The position numbers and the translations under genes were made by a program. The notes under the pieces are model-generated. The model was not told the DNA's origin. It was given only the letters and a program-made list of their open reading frames with translations, and ran no database searches. 64,000 bases of DNA from Paramecium sonneborni (Eukaryota > Ciliophora > Oligohymenophorea > Peniculida > Parameciidae), in assembly GCA_905182985.1 (NCBI GenBank), contig CAJJDN010000089.1:266071-330070 (forward strand), given 5' to 3'. Positions 11,716 to 22,448 of the stretch are shown here, piece by piece (position 1 is the stretch's first letter; each line of letters opens with the position of its first letter).

Positions 11716-12279
11716 GAAATAGACAATAAATTAAATATAAAAAATAGTAAAAAAGATAACTGAAAGATGGCTACAGCATTAGTATCTGCAGGATAATCTA
11801 TAAGTAAAATGTTTTCATTAAAAGATTAAGTCGGAACTTATGTATAATAAGATATAGAGACAAGATTACAATAAGAGGTGTATAAAAAGTAAATAAGAGT
11901 GAGAGAATTCTTTACAGATTTTGATCGTCTTAGAAAAGGTTGGGTGACAGAAGATAAGGTATAATTGTTTGCATAATGAAAAGTTTCGTTCAGCTTTGTC
12001 GATGATAAATTTTCATTTCACTCGTGATGAAATTGAAGAAATCATCAGAAGATATAAACTAAATGATGGTTTAGTTTAATACACAACATTTTGTAATAAG
12101 CTTGAAGAGCAATTCTTAAATAGTGAAGCAAAAGCATAAGTTTTTTAAGCCCCTTAAGTATTAATTATAAAGAAATGTAGATTTTCAATAAGGAGGAGGA
12201 AGAAACTGTAATGAGATTAATGTTGGCAATTAAAAGAAAAATAGCAACAAAAAGAATATTTTTAAAATAACCATTCTAA
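11007..12279. repeat. duplicated segment B (copy 1; assembly overlap)
   Basis: These 1273 bp recur as 12281-13553 (offset 1274) after a single n at 12280. The segment spans the 5' part of the minus-strand coiled-coil gene and the 5' part of the plus-strand EF-hand gene. It reads as overlapping contig ends. Confidence 0.85.
11767..12279 (+). CDS. duplicate 5' fragment of the EF-hand repeat gene
   Basis: Same start and first two introns as the intact gene at 13041, but cut at the n at 12280. It should not be counted as a separate gene. Confidence 0.6.
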
Positions 12280-12280
12280 N

Positions 12281-12989
12281 TAGGAATTAATTTATGTATA
12301 GAGTTCTTTTGGGGAGATATTTTAATTTCATTTTGAGTAAGAGAAGGTATATAACTATTATCAAGTTAATCTTGTGCAATATTTTCTAATTTGTTTAGAA
12401 TATATTAATCAATAGGTTTAATAGAACTATTGTGAGAGGGTTGATAGGTTTATTCATTAATGGATATGGATTTAGGTTTGGTCAGATAATTGATGACATT
12501 GATAGAGTCATCATGAAAGGATTAAGCAATAGATTTAATGAAAATTGATTTTAAAATGTCACGATATTTTGATTTTTATTTTTTTTTATTAATAGTTATT
12601 TTATCTAGGAGTTGAGATTTATCATGTTCTTATTCATAGTTAGTAAATTAAGTCATATTTTGTTTTGATAATTCTAATTGCAATTGTTATTATAATAGTT
12701 ATTCTTTTTTAAGTATGTTTAATACAGGATTAGAGTCCTTTTGAGATTAGTGATTGATAAACTAATTTTATTTAAGAAGTTTATTGAAATTGAATTTTTA
12801 ATTAAAGATTCTGTTATGGAGTTCCTATGAGATTTTTCTTAGGTCTCCATTTATTTATCGAAGAGAGGATCGTTCATGAATAATTTTTTATTTTAAGATA
12901 TTCATTTTTAGTTAGTAATCATTGAGTAGTTCAGGTTTAAATGATTTGGATTGATCAATAGGAGACAATTTATTGTATTTGGTTTTCAT
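12281..12989 (-). CDS. duplicate 5' fragment of the coiled-coil gene
   Basis: Copy (+1274) of the N-terminal part of 10753-11715; start at 12989-12987, cut by the n at 12280. Assembly duplicate. Confidence 0.6.
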
Positions 12990-13553
12990 GAAATAGACAA
13001 TAAATTAAATATAAAAAATAGTAAAAAAGATAACTGAAAGATGGCTACAGCATTAGTATCTGCAGGATAATCTATAAGTAAAATGTTTTCATTAAAAGAT
13101 TAAGTCGGAACTTATGTATAATAAGATATAGAGACAAGATTACAATAAGAGGTGTATAAAAAGTAAATAAGAGTGAGAGAATTCTTTACAGATTTTGATC
13201 GTCTTAGAAAAGGTTGGGTGACAGAAGATAAGGTATAATTGTTTGCATAATGAAAAGTTTCGTTCAGCTTTGTCGATGATAAATTTTCATTTCACTCGTG
13301 ATGAAATTGAAGAAATCATCAGAAGATATAAACTAAATGATGGTTTAGTTTAATACACAACATTTTGTAATAAGCTTGAAGAGCAATTCTTAAATAGTGA
13401 AGCAAAAGCATAAGTTTTTTAAGCCCCTTAAGTATTAATTATAAAGAAATGTAGATTTTCAATAAGGAGGAGGAAGAAACTGTAATGAGATTAATGTTGG
13501 CAATTAAAAGAAAAATAGCAACAAAAAGAATATTTTTAAAATAACCATTCTAA
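12281..13553. repeat. duplicated segment B (copy 2; assembly overlap)
   Basis: Second instance of 11007-12279. It is continuous downstream with the body of the EF-hand gene, so this copy carries that gene's true 5' end. Confidence 0.85.
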
Positions 13554-16052
13554 GATTTTGATAGAACTGCTTGTTCTCATATAACTATAGATTAATTTTC
13601 TAGAGTTTTGAATCAACTAGGATTGTTACCAAAAGATCAATATTTATAATTGCTTATTAGATAATATATTGATAATGGAAATCCTAAAGAAGTAAATTAT
13701 GTTAAATTCTGTGATGATGTAGATAATGTATAAGAAATGTTAAGTGGAGTAATTACTGGAATCAAACATAATCCTAAAGAAGTATTAATTTACAATAATT
13801 TAGATTCATCCTGATGATGATTTTATAGAAGATAAAGAAGGATTGGATTTAATTTCTACTTTGTTTACATCTAAAAAATTAACTGATAATATTAATACTT
13901 TGGAATAAGTATTAAAAAAGATTTAAGGAGATGTAGTAATGAAAAGAATTAGAATAAGAGAATTTTACAAAGATTTCGATCCTTTAAGAAAAGGATTAGT
14001 CACTGAATCTCAAGTAATTTTAGATTATTCATCATAGTTTGCTAGAATATTGCATTTATAAAATATTCCTGTTACTGAAAAAGAGATATCTATATTATTA
14101 AATCATTATAAGATAGACAAGATTCCTAATGGATAAGTGGACTATAATCAATTTTGTGAAAATGTGGATAAGATATTTACTATAAAGGGAATTGATAAAT
14201 CTCCTTAAGCTTAGGTTCCTTAGATAGATGATACAACTACTCTTCCAGCTAGAAGAAGATATCTATAAATGACTGAATAAGAGGCTATTTAATTAGATGA
14301 ATTATTAATGAAATACAAACAAGCTATTCAAAATAAAAGAGTTCTATTAAAACCTGTATTTGAAGATTTTGATAAGACAAAGTAAGGTTATATAACAACG
14401 AATCAATTTTTAAGAATTCTGAATTAATTTAATTTATTTCCTGATCCTGTTTCATTGAATTTATTGTTAAAAAGATTTGTGGATAAAGCCAATTTAAATG
14501 AAGTGAATTACTATGATTTCTGTAGAATTGTTGATTAGTCAGATGAAGGTGTAGCTATTAGTAAATCTCATGCTGATGCATTTAAAAACTATATTAAATC
14601 AGATAATGTTAGTTAAGCATTTATTAGAAATGATCAACCAAATGATTTCGATGATCTTATGGCTAAATTAAGAAGAATTGTTAAAGAATAAAGATAAAGA
14701 GTAGCTGAGTTTTTAAGAGATTTTGATAAATTAAGAAGCGGTACAATTACAGTTACTTAATTAAGAAAAGGATTAAGCATGGCTAAGATTTTATTGTCTG
14801 ATGCAGAATTTTAATTAATTCTGTAAAATTTTGGATGTAAAGACAAACTTAATTTTGTATATTGGAAGGATTTTACTGATTAGGTTGATTAAGTATTTAC
14901 AACTAAGAATTTGGAAAAAGTCAGTCCTTCTGAAGAAATACCTATGATGTCAACATAATATAATTATGGTAGAGTATCAATTACAGAAAGAGATAGATAA
15001 GTAGCTGAAGTAGTAAAAAAGAAATTTTAATATTTTTGTAAAGCTACAAGATTGGATATTAAATAATTTTTTTAAGATTGGGATAAATTGGGTAGAAATA
15101 AAGTATCACCAAAATAATTCAGATAAACATTAGCTACAGTTAATTTCATTTTATCTGATGAAGAATTTCAAGCTGTTGTTAAGATTTATGCTGCTGAAGA
15201 TGATGGAGATATTAGATATGTTCAATTTATAAATGATACTCAACCTCCATTAGAAATACAAACAGAATCTGGAGCATCTTAAGCTTATGTTGGGGTAAAA
15301 CCTAAAGAAAAAGAAAAAGTATATAAATTAATTAATCATTATTAGCTTTAACCATCTGTACTATTAGAATAAATTAAAGTTGCTGTTAAAATTAAAAGAT
15401 TAAGATTAGGAGATTATTTTAAAGATTTTGATCCTTTAAGAAAAGGATTAATGCCTACTAATAAATTTAGAGGGGTGTTGAGTTAAATGAAGATAGATTT
15501 AGATTAAGAAAGTTTAGATTTATTAGAAACTATGTATGTGGTACCTGAAGATCCAATCAGAGTTAATTATGCTAAATTTATTGAGGATGTTGAAATTGTA
15601 TTTACCAAATCAGTAAACATTTATATCTATAATAAAAACTTTAGGGATTAGATAAAGATCCATTGATGAAACCTCCAGTTCATGTTATTCCAACTTTCTT
15701 AGATCCACGAGATGCTCTGACTACAGAAGAAGAAGAAGCTTTGCATGCTATTATGTTAAGATTAGGAGAAGTCGTTAAAAAACATAGAATTCTACTTAAA
15801 CCTCACTTTCAAGATAAAGTATTAAATTAGATATTATATATAGGATAAAACTAAATCAGGAAAAATTACTTTTACTCGATTCAGATCTATAATGGATTTT
15901 CATAAATTACCATTAACTGATGATTAATTCAGAGTCATTTGCAAGAGGTTTCTAATTCTATCTTATATCTTAGATTTGCTTATTAAGGCATTGAATTTAA
16001 TTATGTAGAATTTGATGAAATCTTAAAAAAATACGAGAATTTTTATCAATGA
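13041..16052 (+). CDS. large EF-hand-repeat protein, EFCAB6-like
   Basis: Begins MATALVSAGQSISKMFSLKD and ends ..FDEILKKYENFYQ at TGA 16050-16052. Introns, nearly all 22-26 nt, occur near 13230, 13435, 13790, 14013, 15818 and 15948, with a 32-nt one at about 15621. The protein is built from at least six repeats of about 110-150 residues around 'EFFTDFDRLRKGWVTEDKF', 'DFDPLRKGLVTESQF', 'DFDKTKQGYITTNQF', 'DFDKLRSGTITVTQL' and 'DFDPLRKGLMPTNKF'. Each has D-x-D and Gly-x-[IV] but a loop two residues longer than a canonical EF-hand and no Glu at position 12, so calcium binding by these loops is doubtful. Vertebrate EFCAB6 has a similar many-EF-hand plan. A ciliary role is plausible. Confidence 0.7.
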
Positions 16053-16090
16053 ATTATAAACACAAAATATCATAGCTATTAATAAATTTT

Positions 16091-16798
16091 ATGCAAATTT
16101 TTAAGAATTCTAAATTCTTCTTTGGAACACTAAAAGCTCATACATTACCAGCTCTTAAGTATGGATATAATGATCTTGAACCAGTATTGAGTGCAACACT
16201 ACTTGAATTTCATCATTCTAAACATCATTAAGCTTATATCAATAATCTTAATGCTGCTTAAGAATAATTGGAAGATGCTTTGACAAAGAATGATGTTTAG
16301 AGAATTGCTAATCTTTAAGGCATCATTAAATTCAATTTAGGAGGTCATTTAAATCACAGTTTGTTTTGGGAAAACTTGTAAGAATATTAAACTTATAATG
16401 AAGGACTCCAATTAAAAATGGTGGAGGACAATTACCTGATGCAAACAGTGCTCTAGTATAAGAAATCAATAACAATTGGGGAAGTGTTGAAAACTTCAAG
16501 ACTTTCTTCAATACTAGAACAGCTGCTATTTAAGGAAGCGGATGGGGATTCTTAGGAGTTGATTAATAATCAAAAAAGTTAAGATATTTGGAATTACCCA
16601 ATCAAGAAATTCCATAAAACTATGGTCTTACACCAATCTTAAGTAATAATTTAAAAATAGATATCATTAGCTATTGATGTATGGGAACATGCATATTGGT
16701 GGGATTACAAGAATGTTAGACCAAATTTCTTGACAAATGTTTGGAAAATCGTTAATTGGAAAGATGTAGAAACAAGATATAATCAAGCTTTGAAATGA
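16091..16798 (+). CDS. superoxide dismutase, Fe/Mn family
   Basis: About 217 aa. Introns of 26 nt (GTAAGA...GAAG, after WENL) and 28 nt (before IDVWEH) give a complete family profile: '[20 protein letters not shown]', the metal His in '[16 protein letters not shown]', '[13 protein letters not shown]', '[13 protein letters not shown]', '[10 protein letters not shown]', and the metal Asp/His pair in '[13 protein letters not shown]'. All four metal ligands are present. The residues before PALKYG ([19 protein letters not shown]) resemble a mitochondrial leader, so a matrix enzyme converting superoxide to peroxide and oxygen is likely. Mn versus Fe cannot be decided by eye. Stop TGA 16796-16798 slightly overlaps the opposite-strand frame. 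Confidence 0.93.
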
Positions 16799-17590
16799 AT
16801 TATGCATTAAAAAAAATATATTTTTTATAATAATTATTAAATTGATAAGTTTTCTAAGAGAATATTTTCATTAATTTTACAACAGCCCCAGGGACTTAAT
16901 AACCCATTTGAGGTACTACTTTAGAAATCTTTCATAACTTTTCTTATTTAATTACTTGAAATCATTTGATCTTTTGAACTAAGAGAATTAGATTTTCCTT
17001 TTTAAACACCATTCTTTTAAGAAGTTAGAAATAAAAAATCATACATACTACCTATAAATTTTAAATCTTAAGAATAATTTAATCAAATATCCAAAGCCAT
17101 TCAATATCCTCAAGAAAAATCTTTCTAGACAGTCTATCAAAATAATATTTATCACGTTTTTAAAATAAATCCTCAAAATTTCAATGTTAGTATCTCTCTA
17201 AAGAACTTATGCCAACTTGTGAATTTTATTCATATATTAATTATAATTGAAAATTTGTGGGCTTTTCAGCAATAAAACCTATTGATAATTTCTGAGAGAT
17301 ATAAAAAAATTTAAACGCAGTATCTCCAAAACCATATATTTAATTCAATTTATTATTTCTCTTACTAAAATTAAAGAATAATTATGAGCTATTAATGAAT
17401 TTAGTATCAAATGATTGAGCATGTCAATTATGAAAAATTTTTTTATTTTATGAAAATCAAAAGGAGCATATCTGATTATTCTTGTCAATCTAAATTTTAA
17501 TAGATTATTAAAGAAATGATCTTCATTTATAAATTAATAAGTTTTACTTAAATTTTTTGATAATTTATTAATTAATAAAATAACATATTT
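16783..17590 (-). pseudogene. probable decayed gene with in-frame TGAs
   Basis: One minus-strand frame keeps a protein-like composition, including 'GFGDTAFKFFYISQKLSIGF', 'EKPTNFQLQLIYEQNSQVG', 'KRDKYYFDRLSRKIFLEDIE' and, after a 35-38-nt intron, 'KSNSLSSKDQMISSNQIRKV', to a TGA at 16785-16783. It is broken by four TGAs in contexts where Trp would fit, and no start codon is found. The 3' end overlaps the SOD stop by 16 nt. Some TGAs could sit in unrecognised introns. No family is recognised. Confidence 0.35.
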
Positions 17591-17598
17591 ATTTCAAA

Positions 17599-19941
17599 AT
17601 GCTACATCTTGATATAGAAGTATAGACAATCCAATTTTTTATTGGCTCCCCATTTGATTCATGTTCTATTAAATTAAGTGATGGTATTTATAACATCCAT
17701 TCTTAGCCTTCTCAACTTCAATTTTGTAGTCATAGCTAAAATGTAAATGTAAAGATATTTAAGAAATTTGGGAAAAAATTGAATTAAATGTTTAATATGT
17801 TTAGAAAAGCAATGTATTGTATAATTGCATATTAATGTAGTTAAAATTCTACTTTTATGATGGGCAGACAATTTATGGAGAAGCAACAATTAATTTAGAA
17901 TTTTACATTGGGAACAATCTTCCTTTAATAATTGATAATATTACTATATAGAATAAATTTGATTAAGAAGCTTAAGTTAAAATTAGTTTAGCATGGAATT
18001 AGATAGATTAAACTTAATCTAAATAAATTCGTTAAACAAGTCCTTTAAGAGATTAAACTATACCTATTCCATAGAAAAATATTGCTCAATAAAAAAAACC
18101 AGCTGATGAACTTCATTTTGAAAAGCGAACTGTTCATGCTACCTATACTTAATGGAAAGATCATTAAGAAATGGTTAAGGAATAATATATTAAGAAATTG
18201 AAAGAACCCATCAAAAAAGGACAAATGGAGGATGAAAAATTTGAAGAAATTCGTAAACCTGAAGCTCGTGTTATGAGTCCTCGAAGATTTTAAACTCCAA
18301 AAGATTTTAAAACACATAATAAATATTAAGATTAAAAATTATCAGGGTAATTTGACAATCTAAAAATTTAAAAGAATAATCAATAAGATTTTAAATAAAT
18401 AAATAAGGAATTACAAAATAATTAGAATAATAGAGCTCCATCTAAAAGTCCAAATCGTTATGATTCAAGAGTTAAAACAAGGAATGAAATGTTATTGTCT
18501 GCTTCTTCACCAAATGAATAATTAGAAATTCTCAAAGGATCAACAAAATAATCTAAACCTTTATCTAAGAAAGGAGAATTATAAGAAAATTTTGGTTCAA
18601 AAACAACTTAATTAAATCAATTAGAAGGAGGTATGACAATGTCTACCAAATAACTTGATGTAGATTTAGATAATAATTAATCCAAACAATAACTAAATTA
18701 GTTATAATCTGAAAATGCTTAATTAAAGAATTAAATTTCAAAATTAACTACTGAAAATTAATGTTTAAAAGATTAATAAATTAAGGGGGAAGCTGCTTTT
18801 AATTTATTATCAGAAACTTATAGTAATCTAAGAAATGAATATCAAAGAATCTAGGTGAAAAGCTTTAATAATAGTTCAAGCCATTCTCTATTAAATAACA
18901 AAGAGACAGATCACTTAAAAAGAGAATTAGATTAAAAGGCAAAAGAAATCGAATTCTATAAAAAAGAGGCTGAATTATGGAAAAAAGATTTAGATGTCAC
19001 CAAAAGAGAAAATGTTTAAATTAAAAGGGAAGCAGAACAGTATAAAAAAGAATTAGAGAATATATATTTAGATTTAGAAAATTAAAGAAGAGATATTGAT
19101 AACAAAAATAGAGAAATAGATAATTTAGAAAAAGAGTTATATAGAGCATAATAAGCTATATAGTTAATTCAAAATGATAGTTTTAGAAATGCTTCATAAT
19201 AATCTGGAATAAGTAATAATTAAGAAATATTGGAATAAATATAAAATATTATGAAAACAAAATAAATTGAAGTTGATAGTAAAAATGAAGAAATAAAATA
19301 AAATAAAATAAAAATAGCATGTTTAGAAAAGGAATTGTATGATAAAGGTAGACATTCTTAAGATCAATTTGATCAAATAAAAAATTTAAATATAGAGTTA
19401 GAATAAGAAAATGAGAAATTAAAATAGTAATTGTTAGAAAAGAATGCCGATTTAAAAATCAAGTAAATTTTGGATTATAGCTAATAGAACTTAAGAAATA
19501 GAGAGATTAATAACATAAACGAATATGATACTGTAATAACCTGATGTTTAGAATACAGATTCAAGTAAAGAATTAAATGAATATGCAACTTAGATAGCTT
19601 TTTTAAAATAGGAGAATCAAAATTTAAGTAATAGTTTTATTTAAATAAAAATTAGTCTTGCAAAATAAAAAAGATTAAGTTAGACTTGAGAGTTTACAAA
19701 ATTAATTTGAAATAACGAAGGTAACCACATAATATATAATAATTGACAGAATATTGTTGTACTAAGTGAATAGCGCCAACAATCTCTTGAACATGAAATT
19801 TTGTAATTAGAAAAAGCTGTCCTTGGAGGGAAATAAAATATGGCAGATATGATCAATGCTGTAATGGAATGTGGCGGTACTCAGTTAGCTGAGGAAGTAG
19901 AGAGATTCTTGATTACTAGAAGGAGTATCAAAACTAGTTGA
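17599..19941 (+). CDS. C2-like domain plus coiled-coil protein
   Basis: Starts MLHLDIEVQTIQFFIGSPFD at 17599. Introns at about 17693 (23 nt), 17809 (27 nt), 19535 (19 nt), 19629 (28 nt) and 19711 (29 nt) restore one frame to ..ITRRSIKTS, TGA 19939-19941. Residues 1 to about 125 have the alternating beta pattern of a C2-type sandwich ('NLKFYFYDGQTIYGEATINL'). A proline- and serine-rich linker ('ARVMSPRRFQTPKDFK') follows, then about 400 residues of coiled coil. The plan resembles centrosomal and ciliary C2/coiled-coil proteins; the orthologue is not identified. Confidence 0.65.
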
Positions 19942-20394
19942 TATATACCATTTTATTATAATTATTAAATTATAAAAATTGAAAAAATAAATAAAAAAAA
20001 TTTTATTATTACTTTTTTTGTAAAAATTCCTTTTTTTAAAATTCTGAGTCAAATTTGATTTATGAGTAGAAACCTAAAAATTTTTCAAGATTATCTTTTA
20101 ATAGGGATTGAAAAGTGTTTTTAGAAGTGAATTCTCTGCAATAAGAGCTAAATTGATTGAAATAATTCATATTTTGATGTGCCCTAGTAGGCAGAATTTT
20201 GAAATTATTTGATGTTTAAAATACCTTATGAGGAAAAGGATGTGCACAATTACCTATTTGACAATTAAAGTGAAGCAATATCATTATCCAAAATGTTATC
20301 AAATAAACCAATGAAATTAACTAAATTTTTATAATTCGAATTTAAAGCTTATAAGGAAAAAACATAATAATAAAAATAAGAAAACATAATTAAA
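19942..20394. other. intergenic; in-frame ORF upstream of H1-like gene
   Basis: Mostly AT-rich. From ATG 20212 a 61-codon frame (MFKIPYEEKDVHNYLFDNQS..) runs without TGA straight into the histone start at 20395. This may be coincidence, a uORF or an N-terminal extension. Confidence 0.4.
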
Positions 20395-20702
20395 ATGGCA
20401 AAAGCAGCATAAAAAGGAACAAAAGGAAAAAAAAATGCAACAGCACCAAGTCAAATATATAATTTATAGTAGAAGCTACTAAGAAAGTCAAGAAAGTAAC
20501 TAAAAAGCCAACTGATCCTACACCAACTCCAGCTCCAGTTACAACAACTCCAGCTGTACCAGCAACAACAACACCAGTTGCTGCTACTACACCAAAAAAG
20601 TAAGTCAAGAAAGCTGCAGCTAAACCAAAGAATGCTGGTTCTAAAAAAGCTACATCCAAGAAAAACAATAAGAAAGCCGCTGCAAAACCAGTTAAGAAAT
20701 GA
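20395..20702 (+). CDS. histone H1-like linker protein
   Basis: About 95 aa after removal of a 20-nt intron (GTCAAATATATAATTTATAG). Sequence starts MAKAAQKGTKGKKNATAP and ends with Lys/Ala runs (..KKAAAKPVKK), with a central Pro/Thr block (PTDPTPTPAPVTTTPAVPAT). It has the extreme K/A/P/T composition of a linker histone tail and no winged-helix globular domain. Ciliate macronuclear H1 proteins are known to lack that globular domain, so a macronuclear linker histone is the natural reading. Codons are more GC-rich than neighbours, as expected of a highly expressed gene. Confidence 0.8.
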
Positions 20703-21412
20703 TTAGTTATTCAAGAATTAATCAATTAATTAGTTTTAAATTATTTCTCTTCTATACTTTCACTTAAAAAATATAATACTTATGAACATTCTCCTAAACT
20801 ATTTATTTTAACAAATAAACAACTAAATATGAAAAAATATTTATATATTATTTCCATTCAAAGAAATAAAAACCATTCATCTTAATATCATAAATTACAA
20901 TTATTGAACGTCAAGTTTATTTGAAACAGAAGAATTTGAAATTTCAGATTTAGTAATGTGATTACAATATTTTAATATTCATTAACTTAAATTTGACTAA
21001 ATTATCATATAATACTTATTATTATTAAACAACTCAATCAATCTTTCGAATTTAAGAAGAATGGATAAAAGAGAGTTAGATAAAATATATTTATTCTAAT
21101 AGTAGTTTGCGTTGCTTAATGCTAATACATATAAATAAAAATTATTAAAAAAATTTATTTTAAATTGAAGGCAAATATAAACCTTCTTGTTAAAGTTCTT
21201 TATGAAATGATTATGTTTTCAATAGTAGTATTATTTCAATTAGTATAGAGATTCAATTTTAACATATTTAAATGTGTATTTTTCTGGTTTTAATTGTTAT
21301 TGAAGGATTATTGGAGTTCTAAAAATTAAATACAATGTGAAATATGATATTTGAAAAAAATGAAGTTCATATCTTAAATTATATGGAATAATTGTATAAT
21401 TAATATTAAATA
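20703..21412. other. intergenic with possible dehydrogenase relic
   Basis: About 700 bp of AT-rich sequence. The only coding-like piece is 21061-21178, listed separately. Confidence 0.4.
21061..21178 (+). pseudogene. possible N-terminal relic of an aldehyde dehydrogenase
   Basis: ATG 21061 encodes MDKRELDKIYLFQQQFALLN and continues to TGA 21176-21178. The run 'FQQQFALLNANTYKQKLLKK' followed, past the TGA, by 'NINLLVKVLYE' has the spacing of the first helix of aldehyde dehydrogenases (F..K.....R...L..L...). No catalytic part follows. This is a weak similarity from memory and may be chance. Confidence 0.2.
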
Positions 21413-22418
21413 ATGAGCAACTTTAGTAATAAAAAAGGTTTAGAAATAATTCTTATTTAGTAGGTAAATAAACAAGAGCATAAATCAAGAAGTAAGCAGT
21501 AGCTCCTGCAATGTTGAAGAAAATGAAACTGATTTAAAAAGGGAAAGGTAGATATGTGTTAGAAGTGGACGATACTTTTCTCAATTAACTTTAATAAGCA
21601 TAGCAATTTTTAGCAGAATTAAATGATACTATTCATGGTTAAGTAGAAATAAGTTAAGGGATGGGTTAAGAATCAAATCCTTAAATTGAATAATAGGAAG
21701 ATGATGGATCCTCTTCTGGATCAGAAGATAAAAGTGGAGCTTAAATGTCTCAATAGCCACAAGAATAATAATCTTAATAACCAAATGAGGTAAAGGAAAC
21801 ATAGGATTTTTATAGGTAATTATTTTATAAATTATATAAGACGTATACCTCATTTTTTTATGGGGAGATTTAAGAAATGGGCAAAAATTTTAAAAGAAGA
21901 TGATGTAAGTTAATTTTTACATCAATTAAAGTCAAATAAAAAATCAAAATAGGGAAGATATGAATTGGGAGATTTTCATAAGTAAGAAATATAATGTAAT
22001 AAAGGTGTTTTCAAATTGACAAGAATGATAGTAATGAATAATAGAAGCAGAAGAAAAAAATAAAAGAATTATTTCTTGAATTTTTATAAAATGAAGCAGT
22101 TCTCTAAATTATACAATATAATAAGATAACAAATTAAGATTAGAAGGTAAGAAATGAATTTATACCTAGATTAAATACATAGATGTAATTCCAAATATGG
22201 TTTAAGAAATGTACAGTGATAAACCATTTGATTAATTTTTGGCTTAACAGAACATAGAGAAATAGATAAACAAAAAGAAACAATTATTAAATGAGACTTA
22301 AGAAGTGAGACAATAGTAATCCCAGATATAGATGCAACAATTACCATAATAAAAGTAAGATCCTTCTTTTGAGGAGCCATTGATGAAATTTGGAAGAGAA
22401 ATGTCATTTTAAGGCTGA
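21413..22418 (+). CDS. hypothetical basic/Q-rich protein
   Basis: Starts MSNFSNKKVGKQTRAQIKKQ using a 23-nt intron at about 21449. A second intron (GTAATT...ATATAAG) lies near 21815, and a further junction near 22150 joins to ..PLMKFGREMSFQG, TGA 22416-22418. The first 100 residues are basic and then acidic (EDDGSSSGSEDKSG), the middle is Arg/Lys-rich, and the C-terminus is a Q-rich helix. No family is recognised. The charge pattern suggests a nucleic-acid or chromatin-associated protein (inference). Confidence 0.5.
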
Positions 22419-22448
22419 TAATGATGACTTAATGATTGATGTATAATA

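Noticed and set aside
16783..17590. Selenocysteine or general TGA recoding
   Set aside because: All well-recognised genes here end at TGA, and no selenocysteine insertion element was seen; gene decay is simpler.
17674..17889. Minus-strand ORF of 71 codons
   Set aside because: It is antisense to the C2-like N-terminus of the plus-strand gene, which is supported by restored introns.
20390..20668. Minus-strand hydrophobic ORF of 92 codons
   Set aside because: It is the antisense shadow of the K/A/P-rich histone H1-like gene.
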